Source: Deltaproteobacteria bacterium
GTDB taxonomy: Bacteria > Myxococcota > B64-G9
Direction: 5' to 3'
Assembly: GCA_030591745.1 (NCBI GenBank)
Contig: JAUVAM010000027.1
Span: 1 to 13,236, forward strand
DNA length: 13,236 nucleotides
Of the stretch, positions 1 to 7,879 are shown piece after piece; position 1 is the first letter of the stretch, and each line of letters starts with the position of its first letter. The notes under the pieces were generated by a model. That model was not told the origin of the DNA. It saw only the letters and a list, made by a program, of their open reading frames with translations, and searched no databases. The position numbers and the translations under genes are program-made.

Positions 1-1323
1 CAGTCGGGTTGGTTTGGGGTAGTGACCGCCTTCGAACGGGACGCCGACTTTTCGGTGGCCAGTCTGCTGGCTGAATTGGATACGGCTTACGGCGGCGATG
101 ACGCCGAAGCGACCCTGGAAGCGTCCCTGGCGGAATGGGCGGCCTGGCGCAATCCTCCACCTTCCGGGCTCTCGCCCGCCGAGCGTAAGGTCTATCGGCA
201 GAGCGAGGCCGTGTTGCGCATGGGTCAGGTCTTAGAGACCACGGACCTGAGCCATGGACAGATCGTGGCCAGCATGCCGCCGGGTATGTGGAACATCTGC
301 TGGATGCGGGACATGGCCTACGCCATCATGGGTTTTTTGCGCTCGGGTCATCATGCCGAGGCGCGTGCCGCCCTGGAGTTTGTGCTGCGGGCCGACAGCG
401 GGACCTACGAGGCCAGCCACGTGGGTCTGCCTTATCAGGTCACCATCACGCGCTACTTTGGTCGAGGCAAAGAAGAGACCGATTTCAATGCCGATGGCCC
501 CAACATCGAATACGACGGTTTTGGGCTTTTCTTGTGGGTCTTGGGTGAGTACGTAAAGGCCAGCGGTGACGGGTCCCTGCTCGACGATCATTGGAGCACG
601 GTGGGCGGACTCATCGCCGACGCCCTGGTGGGCCTGCGCGACGAGGAAACGGGCATGATCGTGCCCGACTCCTCGATCTGGGAAGTGCATTGGGACGGCA
701 TGCAGAAACGTTTTTCCTACACGTCCCTGGCAGCGGCTCGGGGCTTGTGCCAGGTGGCTGATCTGGCTTCGGCTGATGGCATGGACAGTGAGGCGAGCAC
801 CTGGTTGGCGGCGGGGCTCGGGGTGCAAGACGGCATCTATCATCACTGCTTGGATGCCGATGGCGCCATCGCCTCCAGCGTCGAAGAATGGAACGCGGGT
901 TCCGGCTACAGGGACATGGCCGTGGTCGAGGCCCTGAACTGGTTGCTCTTCGACCCCACGGGCGCGGTGGCCACGGCCACTTTGGATGCCCTGGAGGCCA
1001 GCCAGCGTGTGGCCAGCGGTTTCGGTTACTTTCGCAACGACGACGGCGGTTGGTACGACGACCAGGAATGGGTCTTCGTGGACCTGCGCGCTTCGGTGGC
1101 CAATCGCTTGGCGGGCCGCACGATCACGGCCGATGCCCTCCTCGATTGGATCACCGCCCAGGCCCAAAAGAACTTCGGCATGATCGCCGAGCTGCATACC
1201 CCCGACTCATCAGACTACGAGGGCGAAGTGCCCATGGTAGGCTTCGGCGCCGGCGCCTGGATCATCGCCCTGCACGAGCGAGAAACCCCCCGAATCCCGC
1301 AACCCGCTTGCGGAACCTGGTAG
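1..1323 (+). CDS. GH15 family glucoamylase-like hydrolase (5' partial)
   Basis: This is the C-terminal catalytic part of a protein resembling glycoside hydrolase family 15 (glucoamylase/glucodextranase), which releases glucose from the non-reducing ends of alpha-glucans. The frame is open to base 1, so the gene probably starts outside the window; a GTG at 22 is a possible internal start but has no clear ribosome binding site. Numbering from that GTG, the substrate-site motif CWMRDMAYAI lies at 93-102. The general-acid motif SIWEVHW with E221 resembles the family's GIWE-R motif, and a second acidic residue in GMIAELHTP (E390) sits where the general base is expected. About 430 residues cover the (alpha/alpha)6 barrel; complete bacterial members are usually 600 or more. 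Export cannot be judged without the N-terminus. The gene converges on the ATPase gene with 15 bp between stops. Confident in the fold class, less so in the exact substrate (starch, glycogen or trehalose-like). Confidence 0.8.
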   Translation, partial: QSGWFGVVTAFERDADFSVASLLAELDTAYGGDDAEATLEASLAEWAAWRNPPPSGLSPAERKVYRQSEAVLRMGQVLETTDLSHGQIVASMPPGMWNICWMRDMAYAIMGFLRSGHHAEARAALEFVLRADSGTYEASHVGLPYQVTITRYFGRGKEETDFNADGPNIEYDGFGLFLWVLGEYVKASGDGSLLDDHWSTVGGLIADALVGLRDEETGMIVPDSSIWEVHWDGMQKRFSYTSLAAARGLCQVADLASADGMDSEASTWLAAGLGVQDGIYHHCLDADGAIASSVEEWNAGSGYRDMAVVEALNWLLFDPTGAVATATLDALEASQRVASGFGYFRNDDGGWYDDQEWVFVDLRASVANRLAGRTITADALLDWITAQAQKNFGMIAELHTPDSSDYEGEVPMVGFGAGAWIIALHERETPRIPQPACGTW

Positions 1324-1338
1324 GGGGACGTTGTTGCG

Positions 1339-2670
1339 TTATTCTCGTTGTTCAAGAACCCAAGGTTCGGTAAACAGTCGTTCCAGGCCATAGAAAGGAA
1401 TGGTGACGACGGTGCCGTCATTGGAAAAGCCATACTTGGATATTTTAAGGCCGGCTGTCTGTTTTTTTTCTTCCAGAAATCGTTGCAGGCTCTTCATGCC
1501 TCCTTGGGTCCCCTCTTTCACTTCGACCGGGAGTATTCTCTTTCCGTGTTCCAACAGGTAGTCCACCTCGGCCGAACTTCCCCTGGATTCCCGATGCCAG
1601 TATGTGAGGGGACTCAAGGGACCGGCGTCCTGCCAGGCGGCCAGCTCTTGGCCCACGAATTGCTCGGCAATGGCTCCCCGATTGACTGATGAAATGTCGA
1701 CCGTGGTCATCCACTTTTTCAAGTCGACATTCAGTAGGCGCTGAGCCAGACCGGTATCGAAGAAGATCACCTTGAAGCGATTAGAACGTATCCGTGCTGA
1801 CAGCGGGACCCCATCTGCCGACGAGTGATAGATTTTGTGCATCAGGCCGGCCATCTCGAGCAAGGTCAATGCCTTTGAGATGGTAGCGCTTTTTACTGCC
1901 GGATCCACGGTGACATATTTGAACTTTTGCCCCAATTGCAGCGGAACTGAGCGAAACACGCTGACCAGGTGTTGGATATCCGATTCACGGGCGTATTTGT
2001 GAAAGTCATCCAGAAACGACTGCAACAAATCCGATTGGATTTTCCGGCAGGCAAGAATGTCGCCGGAGCGGAAGAAGCATTCCAGCACGGCCGGCATTCC
2101 GCCGAGAAGCATGTAGGTACGGACATGATCAAGAAGCTTCTTGTGATGGAAGTCTAATAGCGGTTCCTCCACGTCTTGGGAATGAATTTTTTCGGCCAGC
2201 ACCGACTCACCAGCCGCATCAAGGAACTCGGAGAAGCAAAAAGGATAGAGGTTGAGGTAACTGATCCGCCCAACCCCGGTAGGCACTTTGTCCAGCACCA
2301 TGTTCAATAAAGAACCCGCCGCGACCAGATGCAACTCGGGCAATTCCTCAGAAAAATACCGGATGGCCTTGATGGCTGGCAGTGACTGCTGAACCTCGTC
2401 GAAAAAAACCAGCGTTTTCCCCGGAACAATCCGTTTCTTGGCAGCCGCGGATAACTCGGACAGGATCCTCTGGGGATCGAGCCCCCGCAAGAACACCTCT
2501 TCAAGCTCCGGCTCCCGCTCGAAATTGAACTCCGCGTAGTCCTCGAATTCCTTCCCAAATTCCCGAACTAACCAGGTTTTTCCAACCTGTCGAGCCCCCT
2601 TGATTATAAGCGGTTTTCTTTTTTGGGTTGTCTTCCACTTATTCAATTGTTTCAGCTTGTTCCTGTTCAT
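1339..2670 (-). CDS. AAA_14/DUF4143 family ATPase
   Basis: A 443-residue P-loop ATPase of the AAA_14 plus DUF4143 type, a family common in anaerobic bacteria and archaea with no settled function. The Walker A motif GARQVGKT is at 25-32, Walker B LVFFDE at 87-92, and a sensor-like AAGSLL at 117-122. The family-typical GRISYLNLYPFCFSEFL stretch starts near 134, and GGMPAVL is at 190-196. The C-terminal part holds AEVDYLL (368-370 EVD) and PVEVKEG (383-385 EVK), a PDDEXK-nuclease-like acidic pattern that many DUF4143 proteins show without proven cleavage activity. The start is supported by GGAG about 7 bp upstream. The gene looks more A/T-rich than its neighbours and is separated from the stress operon by the repeat-containing gap, so it may be a transferred, independently expressed unit. 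Family assignment is strong; a role in DNA handling or defence would be conjecture. Confidence 0.9.
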   Translation of the reverse strand: MNRNKLKQLNKWKTTQKRKPLIIKGARQVGKTWLVREFGKEFEDYAEFNFEREPELEEVFLRGLDPQRILSELSAAAKKRIVPGKTLVFFDEVQQSLPAIKAIRYFSEELPELHLVAAGSLLNMVLDKVPTGVGRISYLNLYPFCFSEFLDAAGESVLAEKIHSQDVEEPLLDFHHKKLLDHVRTYMLLGGMPAVLECFFRSGDILACRKIQSDLLQSFLDDFHKYARESDIQHLVSVFRSVPLQLGQKFKYVTVDPAVKSATISKALTLLEMAGLMHKIYHSSADGVPLSARIRSNRFKVIFFDTGLAQRLLNVDLKKWMTTVDISSVNRGAIAEQFVGQELAAWQDAGPLSPLTYWHRESRGSSAEVDYLLEHGKRILPVEVKEGTQGGMKSLQRFLEEKKQTAGLKISKYGFSNDGTVVTIPFYGLERLFTEPWVLEQRE

Positions 2671-2676
2671 GTTCTA

Positions 2677-2695
2677 ACTCCACGGATATTGGAGT
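2677..2695 (-). promoter_or_regulatory. Hairpin including the ATPase ribosome binding site
   Basis: On the minus strand a perfect 6-bp inverted repeat, ACTCCA and TGGAGT around a 7-base loop, ends 6 bases before the ATPase start codon. The right arm contains GGAG, the only good Shine-Dalgarno candidate for that gene, so folding of the transcript would hide it. The arms are seen directly; translational control is inference. Confidence 0.45.
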
Positions 2696-2817
2696 GTATA
2701 TTAGTCAGGGTAATAATGACCTCGGTGGGGATAAAAAACAAGGTAATAATGGATGTTCTGGATATAAAAATCAGGGTAATAATGTGGATACTTGGGATGT
2801 TTTACAGGGTTATGTTA
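2686..2817. repeat. Four 33-bp direct repeats upstream of the ATPase gene
   Basis: The core CAGGGTAATAATG (copy 2 reads CAAGG) begins at 2706, 2739 and 2772, and a degraded fourth copy CAGGGTTATG begins at 2805. The spacing is exactly 33 bp each time. Copies 2 and 3 also share a GATA/TAAAAA stretch before the core, and copy 4 a related GGGATGTTTTA. The array is A/T-rich in a G/C-rich neighbourhood, fills the gap between the last ferritin-like gene and the ATPase gene, and its last copy overlaps the stop codon of the former. Thirty-three bp is close to three helical turns, which would suit cooperative protein binding on one DNA face. It is also 11 codons, so decayed coding repeats are an alternative. 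Confidence 0.75.
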
Positions 2818-3330
2818 GAAGGGCGCGAAATGGGCGTCGGCCCAGTAGTCCTCTTTGAGGCTGTCTTGCTGACGCAGGAGGGCCTGGTGGTGCTCTGATT
2901 CCCAGGCGGCCAAGAATCGATAAAACTTTTCTATCTCGGGCAACTTGGCGGCTTCGGCCTGCTCCTCGTAGTATTTCTGGCTGTTGATTTCGAGCTGAAT
3001 GCCGATGGACAGCGCGCTCATTTCGAAGTGGGCTTCCTTGGCTCGCTTGACCAGGGACTCGGAAAAGATGGGGTTGTCGCCGCTCAGATCCTGTCGCCGA
3101 TCGATCTTGAAGGCCAAATCCACCTTGCCATGTTCTAAGATGTGCCAACGCTGATGCTCGAGGAAGCGTCGGTGGTCTTTCTCTTCTTCGGCCAATTGGC
3201 CGAAGACCTCCTGGCCCTTGGGATCCTCGGTGGCCTTGGCGGCCATCATGTAAAAGTGCTGACCGTCGGTCTCCGTGCGAATGGCGTGTTCCAGTCCCTT
3301 GGCGATTTCCTTGCGGGTGTTGTCTTCCAT
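2815..3330 (-). CDS. Ferritin-like diiron protein (rubrerythrin-type, no rubredoxin domain)
   Basis: A 171-residue four-helix-bundle protein of the rubrerythrin/ferritin-like superfamily. The expected diiron ligands are present as two helix pairs: E20 with Y27 seven residues later, then E50-x-x-H53; and E114 with Y121, then E144-x-x-H147. A linker of about 40 residues joins the halves. It has no Cys-x-x-Cys rubredoxin domain, so it must take electrons from a partner if it acts as a peroxidase. Start supported by GAGG 7 bases upstream. It is the last gene of the eight-gene stress unit, 24 bp after the preceding one, and is the third of four ferritin-fold genes there as read from the left edge of the unit's products. 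Peroxide reduction or iron handling is a family-based inference; the specific activity is unknown. Confidence 0.8.
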   Translation of the reverse strand: MEDNTRKEIAKGLEHAIRTETDGQHFYMMAAKATEDPKGQEVFGQLAEEEKDHRRFLEHQRWHILEHGKVDLAFKIDRRQDLSGDNPIFSESLVKRAKEAHFEMSALSIGIQLEINSQKYYEEQAEAAKLPEIEKFYRFLAAWESEHHQALLRQQDSLKEDYWADAHFAPF

Positions 3331-3354
3331 GTTTATTCCTCGGCGGGTTGAGGC

Positions 3355-3873
3355 TTATCCAGCTTCCATGTCGAATTCTTGCACGTCGAACCAGAACCCC
3401 AGGCCCCGAAGATTGTCCAACTCGGCCTGCACGATGGCCAGGTGACCTTGTTCGATTTCCACGAAGCGCTCAAAAAGCGGGCGGTGCTCTTCGGGTAAGT
3501 CGCGAACCAGGTTTTCGTAGAATCGGCTGGTTTCGGCCTCCACGTCGAGGGCTTCCGCGAGCAAGGCGATTTCATCATCGGGGGCCTTGATGGCCTTGTC
3601 CCGCATGCGATCGGCCAAAGCCTTGGCACCTGCGCTGATGGCATCAGGCGCAGGGATGGCCGTAGCCAGATCCGGGATCTGCACCTTACCGTCCTTGCGC
3701 CATTCGTTCAGGCGCTGCTGCAGATAGGCCACGTGGGTCTGTTCTTCGTTGGCCAGCACCAAGAGCACTTGTTTGCCCTTGGGATCGGCGCAGGCCTCGG
3801 AGGCCTTGTGGTAGACGTCGCGGATTCGGTTTTCGTACTCGATGGCGTTGACGATGGCTTCTTCCAGGGTCAT
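3355..3873 (-). CDS. Ferritin-like diiron protein (rubrerythrin-type, no rubredoxin domain)
   Basis: A 172-residue ferritin-fold protein, related in layout to its downstream neighbour but clearly divergent in sequence. Likely diiron ligands: E14 with Y21, E44-x-x-H47 (EQTH), E112 with Y119, and E141-x-x-H144 (EQGH). The first half resembles rubrerythrin helices A and B, followed by a linker rich in Ala and Pro around 66-85. The C-terminus GFWFDVQEFDMEAG resembles a tail seen in other small rubrerythrin-family proteins. No rubredoxin domain and no signal peptide, so it is cytoplasmic. Start chosen at the ATG preceded by GGGAG; it lies 21 bp after the ferritin stop codon. Likely removes peroxide or handles iron alongside the desulfoferrodoxin made from the same transcript; this is inference from family and context. 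Confidence 0.8.
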   Translation of the reverse strand: MTLEEAIVNAIEYENRIRDVYHKASEACADPKGKQVLLVLANEEQTHVAYLQQRLNEWRKDGKVQIPDLATAIPAPDAISAGAKALADRMRDKAIKAPDDEIALLAEALDVEAETSRFYENLVRDLPEEHRPLFERFVEIEQGHLAIVQAELDNLRGLGFWFDVQEFDMEAG

Positions 3874-3894
3874 CTCGAATTTTCTCCCGGGCCA

Positions 3895-4413
3895 TCAGGC
3901 CCCTTTTTCTCCGGAGGCCGGGGTCGCGGTTCGTTGGCCCAATTCACGGTCCAGCATGAGCACGCCGTAGCCCGAGTCACCGACCAGTTTCAGGTCGTCG
4001 CAGATTTTGGAGGCGGTGGCCTCTTCTTCGATTTGTTCATTCACGAACCACTCCAGGAAGTTGTGCGCAGCCTGGTCCTTGTGTTCCTGGGCCACGCCCA
4101 GCAAGTGGTTGATCCGGCTTGTGATGAAGCGTTCGTGCGCCAGGGCTTCCTCGAAGGCGTTTAGGGGACCGTCCCATTCGGTTTTCTTGATGCCCAGGGG
4201 CTCAAAGACCACCTTGCCGTCTCGGTCCAGGATGTGATCGTAAAAGCGCATGGCGTGCTCCATCTCCTCGGTGGCCTGGGCTTTCATCCAGCCGCCCATG
4301 CCATTCAGGGAGCGTCCGTCGAACCAGGCCGCCATGGCCAGATAGAGATACGCGGATTCCATCTCGAGCTTGATCTGCTCGTTGAATTCATCGAGCATTT
4401 GTTTTTTGATCAT
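3895..4413 (-). CDS. ftnA: Bacterial non-heme ferritin
   Basis: A 172-residue ferritin that oxidises Fe(II) at a dinuclear centre and stores it as a mineral inside a 24-subunit shell. The ferroxidase residues fall at the same numbers as in E. coli FtnA: E17, Y24, E50, H53, E94, Q127 and E130. The N-terminal half carries EMESAYLYLAMAAW and ATEEMEHAMRFYDHI, both typical. There is no heme-ligating Met at the bacterioferritin position that I can identify, so a non-heme ferritin is preferred. The start codon lies 1 bp after the desulfoferrodoxin stop, and its ribosome binding site (GGGAG) lies within the end of that gene, suggesting translational coupling. The C-terminal tail (QRTATPASGEKGA) is low-complexity and probably disordered. 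It would take up iron released when superoxide damages Fe-S clusters. Confidence 0.95.
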   Translation of the reverse strand: MIKKQMLDEFNEQIKLEMESAYLYLAMAAWFDGRSLNGMGGWMKAQATEEMEHAMRFYDHILDRDGKVVFEPLGIKKTEWDGPLNAFEEALAHERFITSRINHLLGVAQEHKDQAAHNFLEWFVNEQIEEEATASKICDDLKLVGDSGYGVLMLDRELGQRTATPASGEKGA

Positions 4414-4414
4414 T

Positions 4415-4795
4415 TCATGCTTCTCCCTTCCAGTGCCCGTGCAGATTGCAGTACTCGCGCGCCGTGACTTTTTCGGCCGTTACGCAGAAGAGAGCCTCGG
4501 GCTTGTCGCCAGGGTTCAAAAAGCGGCGGTGCACTTCGCCGTCTGCGATGAGCTCTACCCACTGGATCCAGTGATTGTCCATCATGGGGTGTTCAACGCT
4601 GCCTACCGTGACCTTGTAACCTTGCTCGGTTTTTTCGATGATGGGCACGTGTTTTTCCGTGGCGGCGTCCTGGCTGTTTTCCGCCAAAAGATTCATTTCA
4701 TCGCCGCAGCAGATGAGTTTTCCGCCGCCGCCGTGCAGTACTTCAATGATGTTTCCACACTTCTCGCATTTATAAACTTCTAGCCTTTTTCTCAT
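4415..4795 (-). CDS. dfx: Desulfoferrodoxin (class I superoxide reductase)
   Basis: A 126-residue two-iron superoxide reductase that converts superoxide to H2O2 without making O2, typical of anaerobes. The N-terminal desulforedoxin domain has C10, C13, C29 and C30 for the Fe(SCys)4 centre I. The catalytic centre II ligands are H49, H69, H75, H119 and C116, with the conserved E47-K48 pair before H49 that aids protonation; these numbers match the characterised Desulfovibrio and Desulfoarculus enzymes. Length is full. AAGGAG stands 7 bases before the start. It lies between tpx (26 bp upstream) and ftnA (1 bp downstream), which fits a pathway in which its H2O2 product goes to the peroxidases encoded beside it. 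Electrons usually come from rubredoxin, but no rubredoxin gene is present in this window. Confidence 0.97.
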   Translation of the reverse strand: MRKRLEVYKCEKCGNIIEVLHGGGGKLICCGDEMNLLAENSQDAATEKHVPIIEKTEQGYKVTVGSVEHPMMDNHWIQWVELIADGEVHRRFLNPGDKPEALFCVTAEKVTAREYCNLHGHWKGEA

Positions 4796-4821
4796 GTCCT
4801 TGCTCCTTATTTTTTGGTTGA

Positions 4822-5334
<513 letters not shown>

Positions 5335-5341
5335 GATATGC

Positions 5342-5797
5342 CTAGTTCTCTTTCATGTACTGATCGTCGTATTCGACCTCGAAGCGCAGCTTGTGCTTGG
5401 CCTCTTCCTGGGCGAGGCCCGAGAGTAGATCCCGCAGGGCTTGGTCTTCGGCAACTTCCGCCAAATCCGAATACAACTTGAAAGCGGCTTTTTCCTTCTT
5501 CATGGCCAGCACCAGGGCTTGCTGATAGTCCATGTCGTCGGAAGGCTCGTCGACCACAAGGTAGTCACCCAGTTTCAGGTTGAGAACTTTTTCCTTGGGC
5601 AGGGAGACCGCTCCGCCGGCCTTGATGTGGACCAACTTGGCTTTGTGGCCCAACTCCTCTTTGGCGAAGTCCTCAAAGATCTTTTTCATCCAAGGTCGGT
5701 CCATCTTGGAAGCGAGTTTGGAGTAGATAGCCGCGGCCCCCTCCTCTTCTTTGATGGCAAAGTCCAGCAACTCATCTACCGATCCAAACTGCTTCAT
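5342..5797 (-). CDS. Ferritin-like diiron protein (rubrerythrin-type)
   Basis: A 151-residue ferritin-fold protein with rubrerythrin-type ligand spacing: E18 and Y25 in helix A, E48-x-x-H51 (EELGH) in helix B, E102 and Y109 in helix C, E132-x-x-H135 (EEAKH) in helix D. The linker around 60-90 contains a short hydrophobic strand-like LGDYLVVDE. No rubredoxin domain and no signal peptide. Its C-terminal half (helix C EKAAFKLYSDLAE) is very typical of the rubrerythrin family. Start supported by a near-perfect AAGGAGG 4 bases upstream, the best ribosome binding site in the unit, so this may be one of its more highly made products. It follows nifS by 19 bp and precedes tpx by 7 bp. Probable peroxide reductase or iron-handling protein; the reductant is unknown. 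Confidence 0.85.
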   Translation of the reverse strand: MKQFGSVDELLDFAIKEEEGAAAIYSKLASKMDRPWMKKIFEDFAKEELGHKAKLVHIKAGGAVSLPKEKVLNLKLGDYLVVDEPSDDMDYQQALVLAMKKEKAAFKLYSDLAEVAEDQALRDLLSGLAQEEAKHKLRFEVEYDDQYMKEN

Positions 5798-5816
5798 GTT
5801 TCCTCCTTAATCTGGG

Positions 5817-7001
5817 TCAGGAGAGGGAAAGCTCCAAGGGCTTACCCGTCTCGTTGTCTATGAATGGACTGATGTCCCGCAGACGATCCACGATGCCGGG
5901 CATCTTTTCGATCAGAAAGTCGATTTCTTCTTCGGTGTTGAAACGGCTCAAGGAAAAGCGGATGGAGCCGTGGGCCGCGGTGAACGGCACGCCCATGGCC
6001 CGCAACACATGCGATGGTTCCAAAGAGCCGGAGGCACAGGCCGAACCCGAGCTTGCGGCAATGTTCAACTCGTCGAGCATGAGCAGGATGCTTTCGCCCT
6101 CGATGTACTTGAAACTGATGTTGAGCGTGTTGGGCAGGCGATCTTTTCCGTTGAGCAGCGCGTCTTTGCATTGGCCCAGGAGCCCCTTTTCCAGTCGATC
6201 CCGAAGGGCCCGAACCTGGTTGTTCTCGGCATCGACACCGGCCTTGGCCAACTCGGCGGCCTTGCCCAGACCCACGATGCTCGCGATGTTCTCCGTGCCC
6301 GCGCGCCGCCCATTTTCTTGGTGGCCACCGATAATCAAGGGCACCATTTTCGTGGCCTTGCGCACAAACAGGGCGCCCACCCCTTTTGGGGCGTGCAGCT
6401 TGTGCCCCGAGATGGACAGGAGATCGATGGGTGTTTTTTTTAAGTCGATGGGGATTTTGCCGACGGCCTGAACGGCATCGGTGTGGAAGACCACCCCCCG
6501 GTCATGACAAATCTGCGCGATGCGCTCAATGGGGAAGATCACCCCGGTCTCGTTGTTCGCCCACATGATGCTGACAAGGGCCGTTTCTGGCCCGATTGCT
6601 TTTTCCAACTCGTCAAGGTCCAGGGCACCTTCACGATCCACGCCGATCTCGGTCACCCGATATCCGTTGTTGGCCAGATGCTGAAACACGCCACGCACCG
6701 CCGGGTGCTCTACCCTGCTGGTGACGATATGGCGCTTGCGGCCGGCCATGGATTCCAGGGTGCCACGAATGGCCATGTTGTTGCTTTCCGAGCCGCCCGA
6801 GGTGAAGACGATCTCCGAGGGATCGGCACCCAACACAGCCGCCACCTGAGTGCGCGCGTTGGTGATGTGCGAACCCACCTGCCCGCCGAAGTTGTGGATG
6901 CTCGACGGGTTGCCGTAAAGCTCGGTCCAGAATGGATGCATCACCTCGATGACTTCCGGTGCCACCATGGTGGTGGCGTTGTTATCCAAGTAGATCGTCA
7001 T
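5817..7001 (-). CDS. nifS: Cysteine desulfurase NifS/IscS type
   Basis: A 394-residue pyridoxal-phosphate enzyme that removes sulfur from L-cysteine and passes it to the NifU scaffold for Fe-S cluster building. The PLP-binding lysine is K201 in SISGHKLHAPKG; supporting residues H99 (VEHPAV), D175 and Q178 (HTDAVQAVGK) are in place. The catalytic cysteine is C322 in the SSGSACASG loop, the long-loop group I (NifS/IscS) arrangement rather than the SufS form. N-terminal YLDNNATT and NPSSIH motifs are intact, and length is normal. The start codon overlaps the nifU stop (ATGA), with GGAGG directly upstream inside nifU, indicating coupled translation. No nitrogenase genes are nearby, so it most likely serves general or stress-related Fe-S assembly. 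Confidence 0.96.
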   Translation of the reverse strand: MTIYLDNNATTMVAPEVIEVMHPFWTELYGNPSSIHNFGGQVGSHITNARTQVAAVLGADPSEIVFTSGGSESNNMAIRGTLESMAGRKRHIVTSRVEHPAVRGVFQHLANNGYRVTEIGVDREGALDLDELEKAIGPETALVSIMWANNETGVIFPIERIAQICHDRGVVFHTDAVQAVGKIPIDLKKTPIDLLSISGHKLHAPKGVGALFVRKATKMVPLIIGGHQENGRRAGTENIASIVGLGKAAELAKAGVDAENNQVRALRDRLEKGLLGQCKDALLNGKDRLPNTLNISFKYIEGESILLMLDELNIAASSGSACASGSLEPSHVLRAMGVPFTAAHGSIRFSLSRFNTEEEIDFLIEKMPGIVDRLRDISPFIDNETGKPLELSLS

Positions 7002-7879
7002 GCCTCCTCCTCCAGGGTCGCGGCTTCCACGACCTCCAGGTCTTCGGAGACAAACTCACGCAACTTGCGCTCCACCACGTTTTTCAGGGTGAAGGAGGCC
7101 ACTTTGCAATGAGCGCAGTTGCCGCGCATGCTTACGATCACCATGTTGCCGTCTAGGTCCACGAGTTCGATGTCACCGCCATCCTTTTTTAGTTGAGGGC
7201 GGATTTCGCGTTCGATGGTCTCCTGGATGAGTTGGATTTTCTGGATGGTCGTCAGGTTCTTCTTGTTGGGTTTTTCCTTTTTCACCGGGACTGGTGCCAG
7301 GGCACTGCTGACCTCGGTCAGGATTTCTTCGATTTGCGGTATGCAACCGCCGCAGCCGCCGCCGGCTTTTGTGAAGTTGGTCACTTCTTCGACCGTGGTC
7401 AGTTTGTTTTCTTTGATGGCTCGTTCGATTTCGGCATGTGTCACACCGAAGCAAGCGCAAACCAGGTCGGAGTCCACTTGGACCTCGTTTTTCGCTTCGA
7501 CGCCGTTTTGCTTTTTCTTGTAGTTGTCGATGGCCAGCAACATGGCGTCCCGGCCCATGACCGAGCAGTGCATCTTTTGGTCAGGCAGACCGCCCAGGAA
7601 GTTGGCGATTTCCTGGTTGGTGACCTCGGCCGCCTCGTCCAGGGTCTTGCCCTTGATGATTTCGGTCAAGGCGGAGCTGGAGGCGATGGCCGAAGCGCAG
7701 CCGAAGGTTTGGAACTTCACGTTTTCGATTCGGCCCTCATCGTCCAGTTTGAACATGAGCTTGAGTGCATCGCCGCAAGCCATGGAGCCCACGAGACCCT
7801 CTCCGTCGGCCTCCTTGATGTCACCAACGTTGCGTGGATTCAGAAAATGATCGCGTACGGTTTCGTTATAATCCCACAT
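6998..7879 (-). CDS. nifU: Three-domain Fe-S scaffold protein NifU
   Basis: A 293-residue scaffold on which Fe-S clusters are assembled. It has all three NifU domains. The IscU-like N-terminal domain has C35, D37, C61 and C105. The central BFD-type [2Fe-2S] domain has C141, C143 (CAC), C176 and C179. The C-terminal Nfu domain has the CxxC pair C255/C258 (NCAHC). A Lys-rich linker (PVKKEKPNKK) separates the last two. The start is placed at ATG 7879 (MWDYNETV) because GGAGGC lies just upstream, and homologues begin with this stretch; an ATG 33 bp further upstream (7912) has no good ribosome binding site. It is the first gene of the eight-gene unit and overlaps nifS by 4 bp. Full-length NifU is typical of nitrogen fixers, epsilonproteobacteria and many anaerobes that use it as their general assembly system. 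Confidence 0.96.
   Translation of the reverse strand: MWDYNETVRDHFLNPRNVGDIKEADGEGLVGSMACGDALKLMFKLDDEGRIENVKFQTFGCASAIASSSALTEIIKGKTLDEAAEVTNQEIANFLGGLPDQKMHCSVMGRDAMLLAIDNYKKKQNGVEAKNEVQVDSDLVCACFGVTHAEIERAIKENKLTTVEEVTNFTKAGGGCGGCIPQIEEILTEVSSALAPVPVKKEKPNKKNLTTIQKIQLIQETIEREIRPQLKKDGGDIELVDLDGNMVIVSMRGNCAHCKVASFTLKNVVERKLREFVSEDLEVVEAATLEEEA

Noticed and set aside
232..1197. 321-residue open frame on the minus strand
   Set aside because: It lies wholly antisense to the GH15-like gene, which has clear family motifs; its His/Arg/Val-rich product matches nothing and reflects G/C-rich codon bias.
2686..2817. CRISPR array
   Set aside because: Only about 13 bp is strongly conserved, the intervening 20 bp are partly similar to one another, there are only four units and no cas gene is near.
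2623..2898. Two small plus-strand frames with 11-residue repeats (RVIM- and QGNN-type) across the 33-bp array
   Set aside because: They start inside the antisense of the ATPase gene, have no ribosome binding site and run into the antisense of the ferritin-like gene. The repetition follows from the 33-bp DNA period.
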